A stretch of 64,000 bases of DNA from Desulfatibacillum alkenivorans DSM 16219 (GCF_900142135.1 NZ_FQZU01000003.1:124001-188000), one strand, 5' to 3'; positions 33,115 through 41,852 are shown, counted from the first letter of the stretch. A program made the numbers and translations. The notes: generated from the letters alone by a model not told the origin.

Positions 33115-34620
33115 TTAGGCGTCGTGAAAAACGCAGGACTGCGGACACGCCCGGCTGATCAGACATTTGAAAAGATTTAACCGGTTCAGTTGATTGGTTC
33201 CCTCGTAAATCTGCAAGAGCTTGGCGTCGCGAAAATGCTTCTCCGCCCTTTGGTCGTGGCGCAATCCCGCCTGCCCCATAAGCTCCAGGGCCATATGGCA
33301 GTTTTTCATGCCCAGGTCCGTACCCGAGAACTTGGCCAACGAGCCCCATCCCGATGTGCGGTGCAACTCTTCTTCGGGCTGACTGTCGAAGCTCTGCTTG
33401 CGCAGCCATTTGGTTGTCAGGCCGTTTCCCACAAGCGCCGGCGCGATTTTATCCAGGAAAAACTGGGGCGCGTATTTTGAAAACTGGAACATGCCCTTGG
33501 AAAGCATGGACTTGTAAATGCCGGAGCTGGCGTTATGATGGTTGGTTTCCATATAGGCCAGCCGGGCCAGGTTGACGTTCTTATACATTTCCGCCAGCAT
33601 GCATTGCGCCCATTCATGGTTGGCAAGCAGCTTGCCGTCCACCTCGGTTTCGTTGGCGAAAGCCAGGGCTTCTTCGTATGCTCCCCGGGCCGCGCCCGTG
33701 GCAAACGCGGCCACGCCCGCGCGGGTGGCGCCCAGCACATAATCCAGAACCTGCTGAAAGGTGTGCTTGGCGTCCCGCTTCAAGTCCTTGATTTGTTCAG
33801 GATCCAGGGCGACCATGTTGTCCGGGACAAAGCAGTCCTTAAAAACCAGCTCGCTGGCCGGGCACGCCCGCTGCCCCATTTTTTTCTCATGACGTCCGAA
33901 CGAAAAGCCTTTCTGGCCGGTCTGCACCAACATGCACACGGTGTTTTGCGAGGGAAGGTCCAGGTCGGAATAAGCGATGACCACGTGCCACTTGGACAAA
34001 TGGCCGTTGGAAATAAAAATCTTGGTTCCGTTGACCACATACCCGCCGTCCACCTTTTTAGCGTGGCAGGTAATATTGCCCTTGTCGATCAGGTCCGGCT
34101 CCTCCACGTCCGTGCCGGCGCCGGGCTCGGTGATAGCCAGGGAGATGATGCGGGGATCGCCCGCTTTTTCCCCGGCGGCCACGTCCCGGAAGATTTTCAT
34201 CATCAACGGCGCGTTCCAGGTGGCCGCCAGAGTGGCCATGCCCAGGTAATGCACGCCGATAAGGTTCGCCATGCCTACGCAGGCGGAACCGATTTCCTCC
34301 ACAAAGGCGCTCATGGAGTGCATGAAGTACCCCTTGCCGCCGAAAAGGCGGGGAACCCACATGGTGTAAAAGCCCCAGTCGTTGGCCTTTTTTACAAAAT
34401 CCCAAGGGAGAAAATCCGGGTCTTCGTGCACTTTGCGGTCGAGCTCCAGGACGTACGGCCTGACGACCTCCTTGTTGAATCGTCTGGCTAAATCCACCAC
34501 CTCCCGGGTTTCCTTTATCAAGGCCCTGGGCGTGGCATGGGTGGAAACCAGGCTGGCCGCCACGTCGTTCAGGTCCGGCGCGCATTGCGCGTATTCCGGC
34601 GTACAGGGTTGGTATGTCAT
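33115..34620 (-). CDS. Acyl-CoA dehydrogenase (long form)
   Basis: The 501-residue protein is a fuller ACAD. It has SLAITEPGAGTDVEEPD (flavin and substrate binding), VNGTKIFISNGHLSKWHVV, KMGQRACPASELVFKDCFVP, and the C-terminal EKHFRDAKLLQIYEGTNQLNR motif. It is about 110 residues longer than the usual 380-390. It starts at ATG 34620 with GAGG eight bases upstream, 31 bases after the ligase gene. Together with the ligase it would activate and dehydrogenate a carboxylic acid; electrons would leave via ETF, whose genes are not in the window. Confidence 0.88.
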   Translation of the reverse strand: MTYQPCTPEYAQCAPDLNDVAASLVSTHATPRALIKETREVVDLARRFNKEVVRPYVLELDRKVHEDPDFLPWDFVKKANDWGFYTMWVPRLFGGKGYFMHSMSAFVEEIGSACVGMANLIGVHYLGMATLAATWNAPLMMKIFRDVAAGEKAGDPRIISLAITEPGAGTDVEEPDLIDKGNITCHAKKVDGGYVVNGTKIFISNGHLSKWHVVIAYSDLDLPSQNTVCMLVQTGQKGFSFGRHEKKMGQRACPASELVFKDCFVPDNMVALDPEQIKDLKRDAKHTFQQVLDYVLGATRAGVAAFATGAARGAYEEALAFANETEVDGKLLANHEWAQCMLAEMYKNVNLARLAYMETNHHNASSGIYKSMLSKGMFQFSKYAPQFFLDKIAPALVGNGLTTKWLRKQSFDSQPEEELHRTSGWGSLAKFSGTDLGMKNCHMALELMGQAGLRHDQRAEKHFRDAKLLQIYEGTNQLNRLNLFKCLISRACPQSCVFHDA

Positions 34621-34651
34621 GGGTTTACCTCGCGGGCCGCCGGGCGGCTGG

Positions 34652-36376
34652 TTAAGGATTGAGTGCGTCGAATGCGTCGGGCGTTACGCCTTCCTGTTCC
34701 AGGACTCGTTTGATGATCCGGTGCGAGTTGGTCATGGGAAAATCCTCCACAACCCGTACGTACCGGGGCACGGCGAATTTGGCGATTTTGTTGGAAAGAA
34801 AATCCCGAAGATCTCCGGGGGCGAAAGGCGCGCCGTTCACCAGCTTGACTGCCGCCATGATTTCGTCCTCGGCCAGGTCCGACGGCACGGCGTAAACGGC
34901 AACGTCTTCCACGGCCGGATGCTTCATGATCACGTGCTCCACTTCGTAAGCGGAGACGTTCTCTCCGCCCTTGCGCATGGACTCCGTATTCCGGCCCACA
35001 AAATACACGTAGCCCCGTTTGTCCGTGCGGACCTTGTCGCCCGTGTACATCCAGCCGTCCCGCACCTTTTCGTTGGTGGCTTTTTCGTTTTTGTAATAGG
35101 GCACGCCCTGGCCGTCCCCCTTGACCTGAAAAATCAATTCCCCGGGCTCGCCGGGCGGGCAGTCCCGGCCCTGGTCGTCGATAATGCGGGTGACGCCCAT
35201 GCGCTTGGACAGCTTGCCCAAAGCGCCCACGGGCGCGGTGCCGAAATTCATGATGCCCTTTCCCCCGCTGTCCACGGCGCCGTAGCCTTCGTAAATGGTC
35301 ACTCCAAAGCGCTTTTCAAAGGGCTTCCACATGTCCGTGGGGCAGGCGGCGGACAGGACGAAACGCACCTTGTTCACCCGGTCGTCCGGCCTTTCGGGCT
35401 GCTTCATCAAGATGGGGATGATGGAGCCTATGGTGTTGAACACCGTGACGTCGAACCTTCGGATGTCATGCCAGAAACGGCTGGCCGAGAACCGGCGCGC
35501 CAGGGCGATGGTTCCGCCCATGGCCATGGAAAGGGTGACCGTCAAAAGCATGGCGTTGCCGTGGGCCAGGGAGAATGACGTGTAATACACGTCGTTTTTG
35601 TTCAGCAGCACCCCCGCCATGAGGGAAAGCAGCTTCACCCGGGATGTATTCACTTTGTACACCACCCCTTTGGGCCGCCCGGTGGTGCCTGAAGTGTACA
35701 TAATCATGCACTTGTCCGAGCGATCCGCATATCCGATGCGGGGATCGCGGGTGGACGCCACCGGATGCCAGGCCTTGGAAAGAAGATCCACACCCTCGGG
35801 GATGCCAAAATCCCCGGCCTCCTCCTCCACGTCGTCCACAATAATGCTTTTAAGGCTTTTCAACTGATCGCGGACCATCATGACCGGTTCGGCCAGCTCC
35901 GCGTCGCAGGCCAGAAATTTGATGTCGCTGTGGTTGATCACATATTGCAGGCCGTCGCCCCGCAATTCGCAATTGATGGGCACCACGTACATGCCCAGTT
36001 TTTGGGCTGCAAAAAACAGGTCCAGGAAGCGGGGCGAGTTGCGCATGAAAATCCCCAGCCCCGCCTTTTGCTCGGCGCCGAGCTGCAGCAGGAAATTGGC
36101 CGTGCGGTTGGCGTTCTCGTCCATTTGCCTGTAGGTGTAACATTCCTCCTTATAGCGAAGCATGATCCGGTCCGGGTGCTTTGTGGCTTTTTCCTCCAGC
36201 AGCTCCGCCCAGGACATGTCGTGCGCCATGCCTCCCTGGCGCAGCCCGGCCAGGTTGGCGGCGAGTGTTCCCCTTTTGGCTTCCGTCCCCAGGAACCTGA
36301 CGAAAGAGCCTATGCCCCGGCGGGCGAGCCGAAGCTTTTGGGCCAGAAATTTCAATTCCTGCAATTGTTCGTTCAT
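34652..36376 (-). CDS. Acyl-CoA ligase, FadD/FATP-like
   Basis: From ATG 36376 the protein has 574 residues. I chose this start for AAGGAG at a spacing of seven; ATG 36379 is nearly as good, while the longer frame from 36421 overlaps the thiolase end. Adenylation motifs are IMYTSGTTGRPKGVVYKV, YEGYGAVDSGGKGIMNFGT, YTGDKVRTDKRGYVYFVGR and the hinge NTESMRKGGENVSAYEVE. The order of motifs and the EGYGAVDSG region resemble very-long-chain/FATP-type ligases. It forms acyl-CoA from a free acid at the start of the pathway and is the second gene of the operon after the thiolase. Confidence 0.87.
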   Translation of the reverse strand: MNEQLQELKFLAQKLRLARRGIGSFVRFLGTEAKRGTLAANLAGLRQGGMAHDMSWAELLEEKATKHPDRIMLRYKEECYTYRQMDENANRTANFLLQLGAEQKAGLGIFMRNSPRFLDLFFAAQKLGMYVVPINCELRGDGLQYVINHSDIKFLACDAELAEPVMMVRDQLKSLKSIIVDDVEEEAGDFGIPEGVDLLSKAWHPVASTRDPRIGYADRSDKCMIMYTSGTTGRPKGVVYKVNTSRVKLLSLMAGVLLNKNDVYYTSFSLAHGNAMLLTVTLSMAMGGTIALARRFSASRFWHDIRRFDVTVFNTIGSIIPILMKQPERPDDRVNKVRFVLSAACPTDMWKPFEKRFGVTIYEGYGAVDSGGKGIMNFGTAPVGALGKLSKRMGVTRIIDDQGRDCPPGEPGELIFQVKGDGQGVPYYKNEKATNEKVRDGWMYTGDKVRTDKRGYVYFVGRNTESMRKGGENVSAYEVEHVIMKHPAVEDVAVYAVPSDLAEDEIMAAVKLVNGAPFAPGDLRDFLSNKIAKFAVPRYVRVVEDFPMTNSHRIIKRVLEQEGVTPDAFDALNP

Positions 36377-36387
36377 CATCCTGCTCC

Positions 36388-37803
36388 TTAGGTTGACGGC
36401 GCTTCCAATATATGGATGCACATGGCCGCCTCTTCAGCGCCCAAAGCGCCGCCCCCGTTTTCCGCAAGGCCCAGCTTGGGGTTGTTAATCTGCCGGTCTC
36501 CGGCCTGTCCGCGCAACTGAACCGTCAGTTCGTGAATTTGTGCAAGCCCGGATGCGCCGATGGGATGGCCGCGTGAAGTCAGTCCGCCGCTTGTGTTAAT
36601 GGGAATCTGTCCGTCCAGTTTGGTGGCGCCGGACTCGGCGAAAATCCCGCCCTCCCCGATCGGGCAGAAGCCCAGGTTTTCCGCCTGGCGCATTTCTCCG
36701 TAAGCCGTGGCGTCGTGAACTTCGGCCAGGCTGATTTCCTCAGGCCCCACTCCGGCTTTTTCGTAGGCGATTTTGGAAAGCCGCTCTCCGATTTCCGGCT
36801 GGTCAAACCCGTGAGGCCGATCCATGCCCGAACCCAGCACCGAAGCGCGAATCTTGACCGCTTGCTTTTGCAGGCCCAACTTGCGGACCATGGGGCCGGA
36901 GCAAACTATTGCGGAAGCCGCTCCGTCGCCGATGGGCGCACACATGGACCGGGTCAGGGGCCACGTCACCAAACGGTCGGCCAAAACCTGATCCACGCTA
37001 ACCTCAAACCGGTATTGCGCGTTGGGGTTTAATGTGGAGTTGAAATGGTTCTTGGAGGCGATCACGGCCAGTTGCTCCACCGTGCTGCCGAACTGCTTCA
37101 TGTGTTGGCGGGCGGCAAATCCGTACACGTCCATAAAGGGGGAATGATCGCCGGAATTTACCGCCGCCAATTTGCGGACCTTGTCGTACCCGATGGCCTC
37201 CCCAAGGCGGATGGCCACGGTCAGGTTATCCCAAAGGTCCTTGGCCCGGCCCTTTAAGCGGGCGGGCAATTTGGGTTTGCGTTTGGACTTTTTGTCGGAA
37301 CCGTTGGGGCCGGCGTATCTTTCCTGGAACTCCTTCATCTGGCGCAGATCGTCCGCGTTCAACTGAAAGTCGGTGAGCCCCTCCACGATGTCCGCGCAGT
37401 TTTCAATGTCGATGCCGCCCAGAAATCCGGCGAAAACAGCCGCCCGGTTCGAGTGGTACAGTTTTTCCGCGCCCAGGGCCATGGCGACGTCGTACAAGCC
37501 CGAGCCCACGCCCATCCAGGCGTTGTGCAAGGCCGTGGACGCGCTGGCGCACGCGTTTTCCACATTGGTTATGGGAATTTTGTCCAGCCCGATATGCCGC
37601 AAGGCCACCTGGCCCCGGATGCAGGCCTGGCCTTTATCGCCCCAGCCTGAATTGGAGAACCACAAAGCCTGGATGTCGTCCTTTTCCAGCCCCGCGTCCT
37701 CCAGGCAGCCCTTGAAGGTCATGGCTGCCAGGTCCTTTACGCTGTGCTCCAGATACTTGCCGAATTGTATGGTGTGCACTCCCACCACATAAACGTCTCG
37801 CAT
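36388..37803 (-). CDS. Thiolase (SCP-x-like acetyl-CoA acetyltransferase)
   Basis: From ATG 37803 (GGGGGATCC upstream; the longer frame to 37890 looks non-coding) the protein has 471 residues. It has NVENACASASTALHNAW with the nucleophilic cysteine, EVHDATAYGEMRQAENLGF and NTSGGLTSRGHPIGASGLAQ with the second active-site segment. HDAT and GHPIGA are signatures of the SCP-x/thiolase-like lipid transfer group. It would cleave a 3-ketoacyl-CoA. It is the first gene of the operon facing the GntR regulator. An insertion near residues 190-215 (GSDKKSKRKPKLPARLKGR) is unusually basic. Confidence 0.87.
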   Translation of the reverse strand: MRDVYVVGVHTIQFGKYLEHSVKDLAAMTFKGCLEDAGLEKDDIQALWFSNSGWGDKGQACIRGQVALRHIGLDKIPITNVENACASASTALHNAWMGVGSGLYDVAMALGAEKLYHSNRAAVFAGFLGGIDIENCADIVEGLTDFQLNADDLRQMKEFQERYAGPNGSDKKSKRKPKLPARLKGRAKDLWDNLTVAIRLGEAIGYDKVRKLAAVNSGDHSPFMDVYGFAARQHMKQFGSTVEQLAVIASKNHFNSTLNPNAQYRFEVSVDQVLADRLVTWPLTRSMCAPIGDGAASAIVCSGPMVRKLGLQKQAVKIRASVLGSGMDRPHGFDQPEIGERLSKIAYEKAGVGPEEISLAEVHDATAYGEMRQAENLGFCPIGEGGIFAESGATKLDGQIPINTSGGLTSRGHPIGASGLAQIHELTVQLRGQAGDRQINNPKLGLAENGGGALGAEEAAMCIHILEAPST

Positions 37804-37949
37804 GGCGGATCCCCCCGGTATGGCTTTGATTTTCCCGGAAAGATTATGTAGGCTTGAGCGCTTTCCGGAACGCGGTCTTTTCCAAGGCAAAGAATGACCG
37901 CCGAGGTTGGCTTTAGAATTTTGCTTGACTCATCTGATCAATTCTGGTT

Positions 37950-37966
37950 AATTGGTTAAACCAATT
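37950..37966. promoter_or_regulatory. GntR/PdhR-type operator AATTGGT-N3-ACCAATT
   Basis: AATTGGTTAAACCAATT is a perfect palindrome that matches the FadR-subfamily (PdhR-type) box TTGGTnnnACCAA. It lies between the divergent GntR gene and the thiolase operon, 58 bases before the regulator ATG, so the regulator probably controls both itself and the catabolic operon from this site. Confidence 0.75.
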
Positions 37967-38024
37967 TGGCGAAGTGTGTCAAGCAAAAATTTTCAGCATC
38001 AAGTAAAGAGGGGTCTAAATCAGG

Positions 38025-38810
38025 ATGCAGAAGCATGAAAAAGCTTTGAATAAATTGGCAAAAGACATTTTTACGCGCCGTTTGCAAGCAGGGGGCAAGC
38101 TGCCCAGCGAGCGGCAGCTTTCCCAGGATATGGAGATTGACAGGACCTCCCTGCGGATTGCCCTGAAGCATTTGGAATCCATGGGGGTGTTGGACATTCG
38201 CCAGGGGGACGGCATTTATGTGAAGGATTACACCCACCACGCCGGTCCGGATTTTTTGCAACTGGTGGTGGAGTCGGACGATCTGAACGCCCCGGGCTCG
38301 GTGGTGGACGATTATCTGATGGACGAAATGTGGGAGTTTTGGGGCGCCTATTTCCCGGTCTTGTTAAAGATGTCCTCCAAAAAGGCGTCTCCCCGGGACA
38401 TGCGGGATCTCATGACCCTGCTGGACGAGGAATTGGAGCATGTGCACGACCGGGATAAAATTGTGGAACTGGACCTGCTGGCCGAAGAGAGAATCGCCCG
38501 GGCCACCGGCAATATGGTGATCATGCTTTATTCCAACGCCTCCCGGACCATACGCCGCAACATGGTCAAGGCCTTTTACGACAGGGTGGACGACGACACC
38601 GTGCGGCTGCACGTGGAGATCAAGCGGGCTTTGGTTAAGGACTGGGCTTCGGGCGCCATGACCGCCGAGGAACTGGCCGACCATTACGCCCAGGTTTTGG
38701 AAGCGCATCGCGCGGCCATCAAGAAGACCAGAAGCAGCAACGGCGCCGCCGCAGCCATGCTGGAGGAGTACAAGGACGCCTTGGACAAGACGGGCTCCGC
38801 CAAAGTTTGA
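38025..38810 (+). CDS. GntR/FadR-family transcriptional regulator
   Basis: The 261-residue protein has an N-terminal winged helix-turn-helix (LPSERQLSQDMEIDRTSLRI ... GVLDIRQGDGIYV) followed by an all-helical FadR-like C-terminal domain rich in acidic residues. Such proteins repress catabolic or fatty-acid genes until an acyl-CoA or organic acid binds. It is divergent from the thiolase-ligase-dehydrogenase-reductase operon, with a FadR/PdhR-type palindrome between them, so local repression of that operon is strongly suggested. The inducer is probably a CoA ester or free acid of the pathway (inference). Confidence 0.87.
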   Translation: MQKHEKALNKLAKDIFTRRLQAGGKLPSERQLSQDMEIDRTSLRIALKHLESMGVLDIRQGDGIYVKDYTHHAGPDFLQLVVESDDLNAPGSVVDDYLMDEMWEFWGAYFPVLLKMSSKKASPRDMRDLMTLLDEELEHVHDRDKIVELDLLAEERIARATGNMVIMLYSNASRTIRRNMVKAFYDRVDDDTVRLHVEIKRALVKDWASGAMTAEELADHYAQVLEAHRAAIKKTRSSNGAAAAMLEEYKDALDKTGSAKV

Positions 38811-38820
38811 TGGGGGCGTC

Positions 38821-39105
38821 ATGGAAAATGACTGGAACGTGGAGTGGAACCTGGATCTGCCCAGGGATGAAGCCGCGATGTTGCTGAGGCAGGCGATTGA
38901 ATCGGTGGACGAAAAGACCTCTACCGAATACCGACCGTCAGCCGGGGAATATGTACTTTGGCTCGGGCCGAAACGCGTCAAAAAGTACGCTCAAGGAAAA
39001 ATAAAACTGCTTGAAACGGAAAATGGGTCGCTTTTATCGGCGGTCCTGTCAGTAAGAGCCCCTTACCGCTATGCTTCTTTTGATGTGAAAAAGATCTCAT
39101 ATTGA
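38821..39105 (+). CDS. Small soluble protein of unknown function
   Basis: The 94-residue protein lies 10 bases after the GntR gene. Its sequence (DWNVEWNLDLPRDEAAMLLR; SAGEYVLWLGPKRVKKYAQG) shows an alternating strand-helix pattern without signal peptide or membrane segment. I do not recognise the family. The stop codon shares a base with the start of the next gene, which encodes a small membrane protein, so the two are coupled and may act together at the membrane. Confidence 0.6.
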   Translation: MENDWNVEWNLDLPRDEAAMLLRQAIESVDEKTSTEYRPSAGEYVLWLGPKRVKKYAQGKIKLLETENGSLLSAVLSVRAPYRYASFDVKKISY

Positions 39106-39338
39106 TGCTGGCGGGCATAACGGCGGGAGCTTTACTGCTTTTCAATATATTTCTGTTTTTCATGCCTGTCTGGACAATCGCGCCTCTGGCTGGCGTCTTG
39201 GCTTTAATGGCTGTCTACATGCGAATCGCCAGCTATCGGGAGATGGGCATGCACGCAGGATTTGACGAGATGAAAAAGCTGTTAATGCAATCTTTTTCAG
39301 CGCACATAGTGGAAGAATCACCGCCCAACAAAACATAA
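39105..39338 (+). CDS. Small membrane protein of unknown function
   Basis: The 77-residue protein from ATG 39105 (overlapping the upstream stop as TGATG) contains two hydrophobic helices: residues 3-20 (AGITAGALLLFNIFLFF) and 24-43 (WTIAPLAGVLALMAVYM). A hydrophilic C-terminal tail of about 30 residues follows. This is a hairpin inner-membrane protein. Function unknown; it may anchor the preceding soluble protein. The nitroreductase gene follows after 22 bases. Confidence 0.55.
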   Translation: MLAGITAGALLLFNIFLFFMPVWTIAPLAGVLALMAVYMRIASYREMGMHAGFDEMKKLLMQSFSAHIVEESPPNKT

Positions 39339-39360
39339 GGCCGAAATAAAAGGAGGGACC

Positions 39361-40122
39361 ATGCCGCGCAGGAAGATGGAAATGGAGGATCTGTCTCCCT
39401 TGGGTGTGTACAAGGAGGGGATGGAATGGAACCCGCTGGAAAAAATCATATTCGAGCGCCGGAGCATCCGGGCTTTTAAAAAAGAGCCTTTGCCCGACTC
39501 CATGATTCGCCGGATTCTGGAGGCGGGCAGATTCGCGCCGTCCGCAGGCAACCAGCAGCCCTGGAAGTTCGCGGTGGTCAAGAATCCGGAAATCCTGGCC
39601 GAGATGGAGGCGGACGCCATTAAGATGGCCAAAATCATGATGTTCTTTCTGGACAGCTCCCGGAGCGAGTTCCGCAGAAAATACACGTCGTGGTACACCC
39701 GGCTCATGATCCGCATCAAACCCAACGAACTGCATCCCGTTCCATTCTCCCTGCTCAAGCTCATTGCAGACGGCAAGACGGGCGTATTCCACGGAGCGCC
39801 TACGCTGGTGCTGCTTTTTCAGGATAAACGGGGCGTGTCCTGCCCGCCTTTGGACATGGGCGTCTGCGGCGAGCACATGGTGCTGACGGCCCACTCCATG
39901 GGCGCGGGATCTTGCTGGATCGGGCTTGTCAAACTCCTGTTCTATTACCCCAAATGGCGAAAGTTTTTCGACCTCAAATGGCCTTACGAGTGCAACGAGT
40001 GCATTGCTCTTGGCTGGCCCAAGGGGGATTATGACGGCGAGGTCAAACGGGAAATGCAATTGGTGACCTGGTACGAAGGGGGCATGGACGAGCCTCCCAG
40101 GGTGGAAAGGCAGGGAGGGTGA
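39361..40122 (+). CDS. Nitroreductase-family flavoprotein
   Basis: The 253-residue FMN protein has IIFERRSIRAFKKEPLPD, ILEAGRFAPSAGNQQPWKFA and GAGSCWIGLVKLL, the signature blocks of NfsA/NfnB-type nitroreductases. A central insertion (FFLDSSRSEFRRKYTSWYTR) makes it longer than the usual 200. Family members transfer electrons from NAD(P)H or ferredoxin to nitro groups, quinones or flavins. AAGGAGGG lies before ATG 39361. The next gene, starting two bases after the stop, is a two-cluster ferredoxin, so ferredoxin-coupled reduction is likely here. The convergent tandem TetR protein may regulate it. Confidence 0.82.
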   Translation: MPRRKMEMEDLSPLGVYKEGMEWNPLEKIIFERRSIRAFKKEPLPDSMIRRILEAGRFAPSAGNQQPWKFAVVKNPEILAEMEADAIKMAKIMMFFLDSSRSEFRRKYTSWYTRLMIRIKPNELHPVPFSLLKLIADGKTGVFHGAPTLVLLFQDKRGVSCPPLDMGVCGEHMVLTAHSMGAGSCWIGLVKLLFYYPKWRKFFDLKWPYECNECIALGWPKGDYDGEVKREMQLVTWYEGGMDEPPRVERQGG

Positions 40123-40123
40123 G

Positions 40124-40474
40124 ATGAATAAATTAAGCGCGCTGGACCGGTTTAACATCCCGGATTATTTCGATCCTCAACAGCTTGTGACCGCAAACCT
40201 GGACTTTTCCGACGATAAATGCGTCCGGTGCCGGCTGTGCACCGTCATCTGCCCGGGGCGATCCATTGTCATGGATCGGGGCGCAAAAGGAAAGAAAAAG
40301 CCCCTGCCTTACCTGGAGGAAATCGTGCCGGACATCACCGGCTGCATCGGGTGCGGCTGCTGCGCTGCGGCCTGTCCGGAAGGGGCGATTTCCGTTACGT
40401 CGGCCTTTTTGCCCACCAAATTCTATTTGCACCTGCACCAGACCGCGGATATGAGCTTTCCGAAAAAATATTGA
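40124..40474 (+). CDS. 2x[4Fe-4S] ferredoxin domain protein
   Basis: The 116-residue protein has CVRCRLCTVICPGRS and CIGCGCCAAACPEGA, the two CxxCxxCxxxCP sites of bacterial-type ferredoxins, with about 35 residues between them. An N-terminal helix of 30 residues and a C-terminal tail (YLHLHQTADMSFPKKY) extend beyond the cluster core. It is coupled to the nitroreductase gene (stop TGA then one base then ATG), so it is probably the electron carrier for that enzyme. Cytoplasmic; no signal peptide. Confidence 0.88.
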   Translation: MNKLSALDRFNIPDYFDPQQLVTANLDFSDDKCVRCRLCTVICPGRSIVMDRGAKGKKKPLPYLEEIVPDITGCIGCGCCAAACPEGAISVTSAFLPTKFYLHLHQTADMSFPKKY

Positions 40475-40484
40475 GACGCGGTTT

Positions 40485-41852
40485 TTACTTTTTCGCCTCC
40501 CCCGGGAACAGCATGTCGTACAAGGTGGGGAAGAACAAAAAGACCAGGGTGTCTTTCACCCACTGGCGGTATTCCTTGGATTGGGGGTCCATGCCTGCAA
40601 TCCTGGCCGGATACGCGGGGGAGCCCACGCAGCTGTAGGTGATGGTCACCAGGCAGTGGAGCCACATTTGGATCACCTTGGGCGGGGCGTCCGGGAAAAA
40701 TCGCTCCTGGATCATGTCCATGACGCACTTATGGTAGAACATGACGAATTCAAAGCCGGGAATCTCCTCGCCCCGGTCCATTTGGGCCATGTTCTGCATA
40801 AGCACCATTTCGGCGGCCGGGTTTGCGAAGCTGTTGGACAGGATGCGTCCAAAGGCTTCGGTGAGCGCCGCCAGCGCGGGCATGGTCTCCAGGCCTTCCA
40901 TGATGTCCTGGTTGACGTCCAGGGAGCGTTCCAGCAGGTCCACGCCCACGGCTTCGAACAATTCCTTTTTGGTGGGAAAATAATGGTGGATGAGGGTGAA
41001 GTCAAACCCGCCTTTTTTGCCGATCATGCGGATGCTGGCCGTGCTGTATGGATTGGTGGAAAAAACCTCCCGGGCCGCATCCAGAATTTTCAGGCGAGTG
41101 GCCTCGCCTTTGCGAAGATGGCTGTGCAATCCTGACGGCTTTTTCTTTTTCCGGCCGTAGCCCCTGGGGGCGATGGGGCCGAAATCCTGCACCTGGGTTC
41201 CCTTCATGACTCTTTGAAGGGGCGGCAGGAACAAGAACATCATGGCCTCTTTCACCCACTTGCGGTACTCGTCCGATTCAGGGTTCAGGTCTTCCGTCTT
41301 TGCGTGGAAATGCCTGGCGCCAAGGAAGTTGTTCAAGACCAGGGCGAAGGCGAACATCCACATGTAAAGCTCCTGGCCCGTGCCCTTGGGCGAGTATGCC
41401 TCCTTAAAAAATCCCGCCACCTTTTGCAGGGCTTTGCGCATGTTTTCCGCGCCGGGCAAAGATTTATCCAGAAAGTTCATGCCTCCCACATTCAGCATCA
41501 TCACTTTCATGAAGGAGGACTGGAACCCATGCTCCAAAATGCGGTCCAGGAACAGGGACAAGCCTTCCGCGGGGCTGACTTTTTCCAGGCCCGGAAGCAT
41601 GCTGAGTACGGTGGAGATAAACTCCTCGTTAAGCCGGGTGATATATTCCTCGAACAATCGGGCTTTGGTCTTGAAATGATATTGGATCAGGGGATGCTCG
41701 AATCCGCCTTTCTGGGCGATCTTCCGGACGCTGGCCGCCCCGAAGGGATGTTGGGAAAAAACCTTGTCCGCCGCCGCCAGAATTTTTTGCCGGGTGGCTT
41801 CCCCCCGAGCCTCCCCTTTGGAATGCGTCATTTTTGAATTCTCAGTCATCAT
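40485..41852 (-). CDS. Tandem TetR-family regulator (two repeats in one chain)
   Basis: The 455-residue protein contains two complete TetR units. Unit 1 has an HTH at residues 18-66 (ASVRKIAQKGGFEHPLIQYH). Unit 2 has an HTH at 250-298 (ASIRMIGKKGGFDFTLIHHY). Each is followed by a helical ligand domain that ends in the related segments YRKWVKEAMMFLFLPPLQ and YRQWVKDTLVFLFFPTLY. The link at 228-245 is basic (GYGRKKKKPSGLHSH). A normal TetR is a dimer of about 200-residue chains; here one chain could form a pseudo-dimer. It overlaps the upstream epimerase gene by 11 bases and is convergent with the ferredoxin gene. Confidence 0.85.
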   Translation of the reverse strand: MMTENSKMTHSKGEARGEATRQKILAAADKVFSQHPFGAASVRKIAQKGGFEHPLIQYHFKTKARLFEEYITRLNEEFISTVLSMLPGLEKVSPAEGLSLFLDRILEHGFQSSFMKVMMLNVGGMNFLDKSLPGAENMRKALQKVAGFFKEAYSPKGTGQELYMWMFAFALVLNNFLGARHFHAKTEDLNPESDEYRKWVKEAMMFLFLPPLQRVMKGTQVQDFGPIAPRGYGRKKKKPSGLHSHLRKGEATRLKILDAAREVFSTNPYSTASIRMIGKKGGFDFTLIHHYFPTKKELFEAVGVDLLERSLDVNQDIMEGLETMPALAALTEAFGRILSNSFANPAAEMVLMQNMAQMDRGEEIPGFEFVMFYHKCVMDMIQERFFPDAPPKVIQMWLHCLVTITYSCVGSPAYPARIAGMDPQSKEYRQWVKDTLVFLFFPTLYDMLFPGEAKK

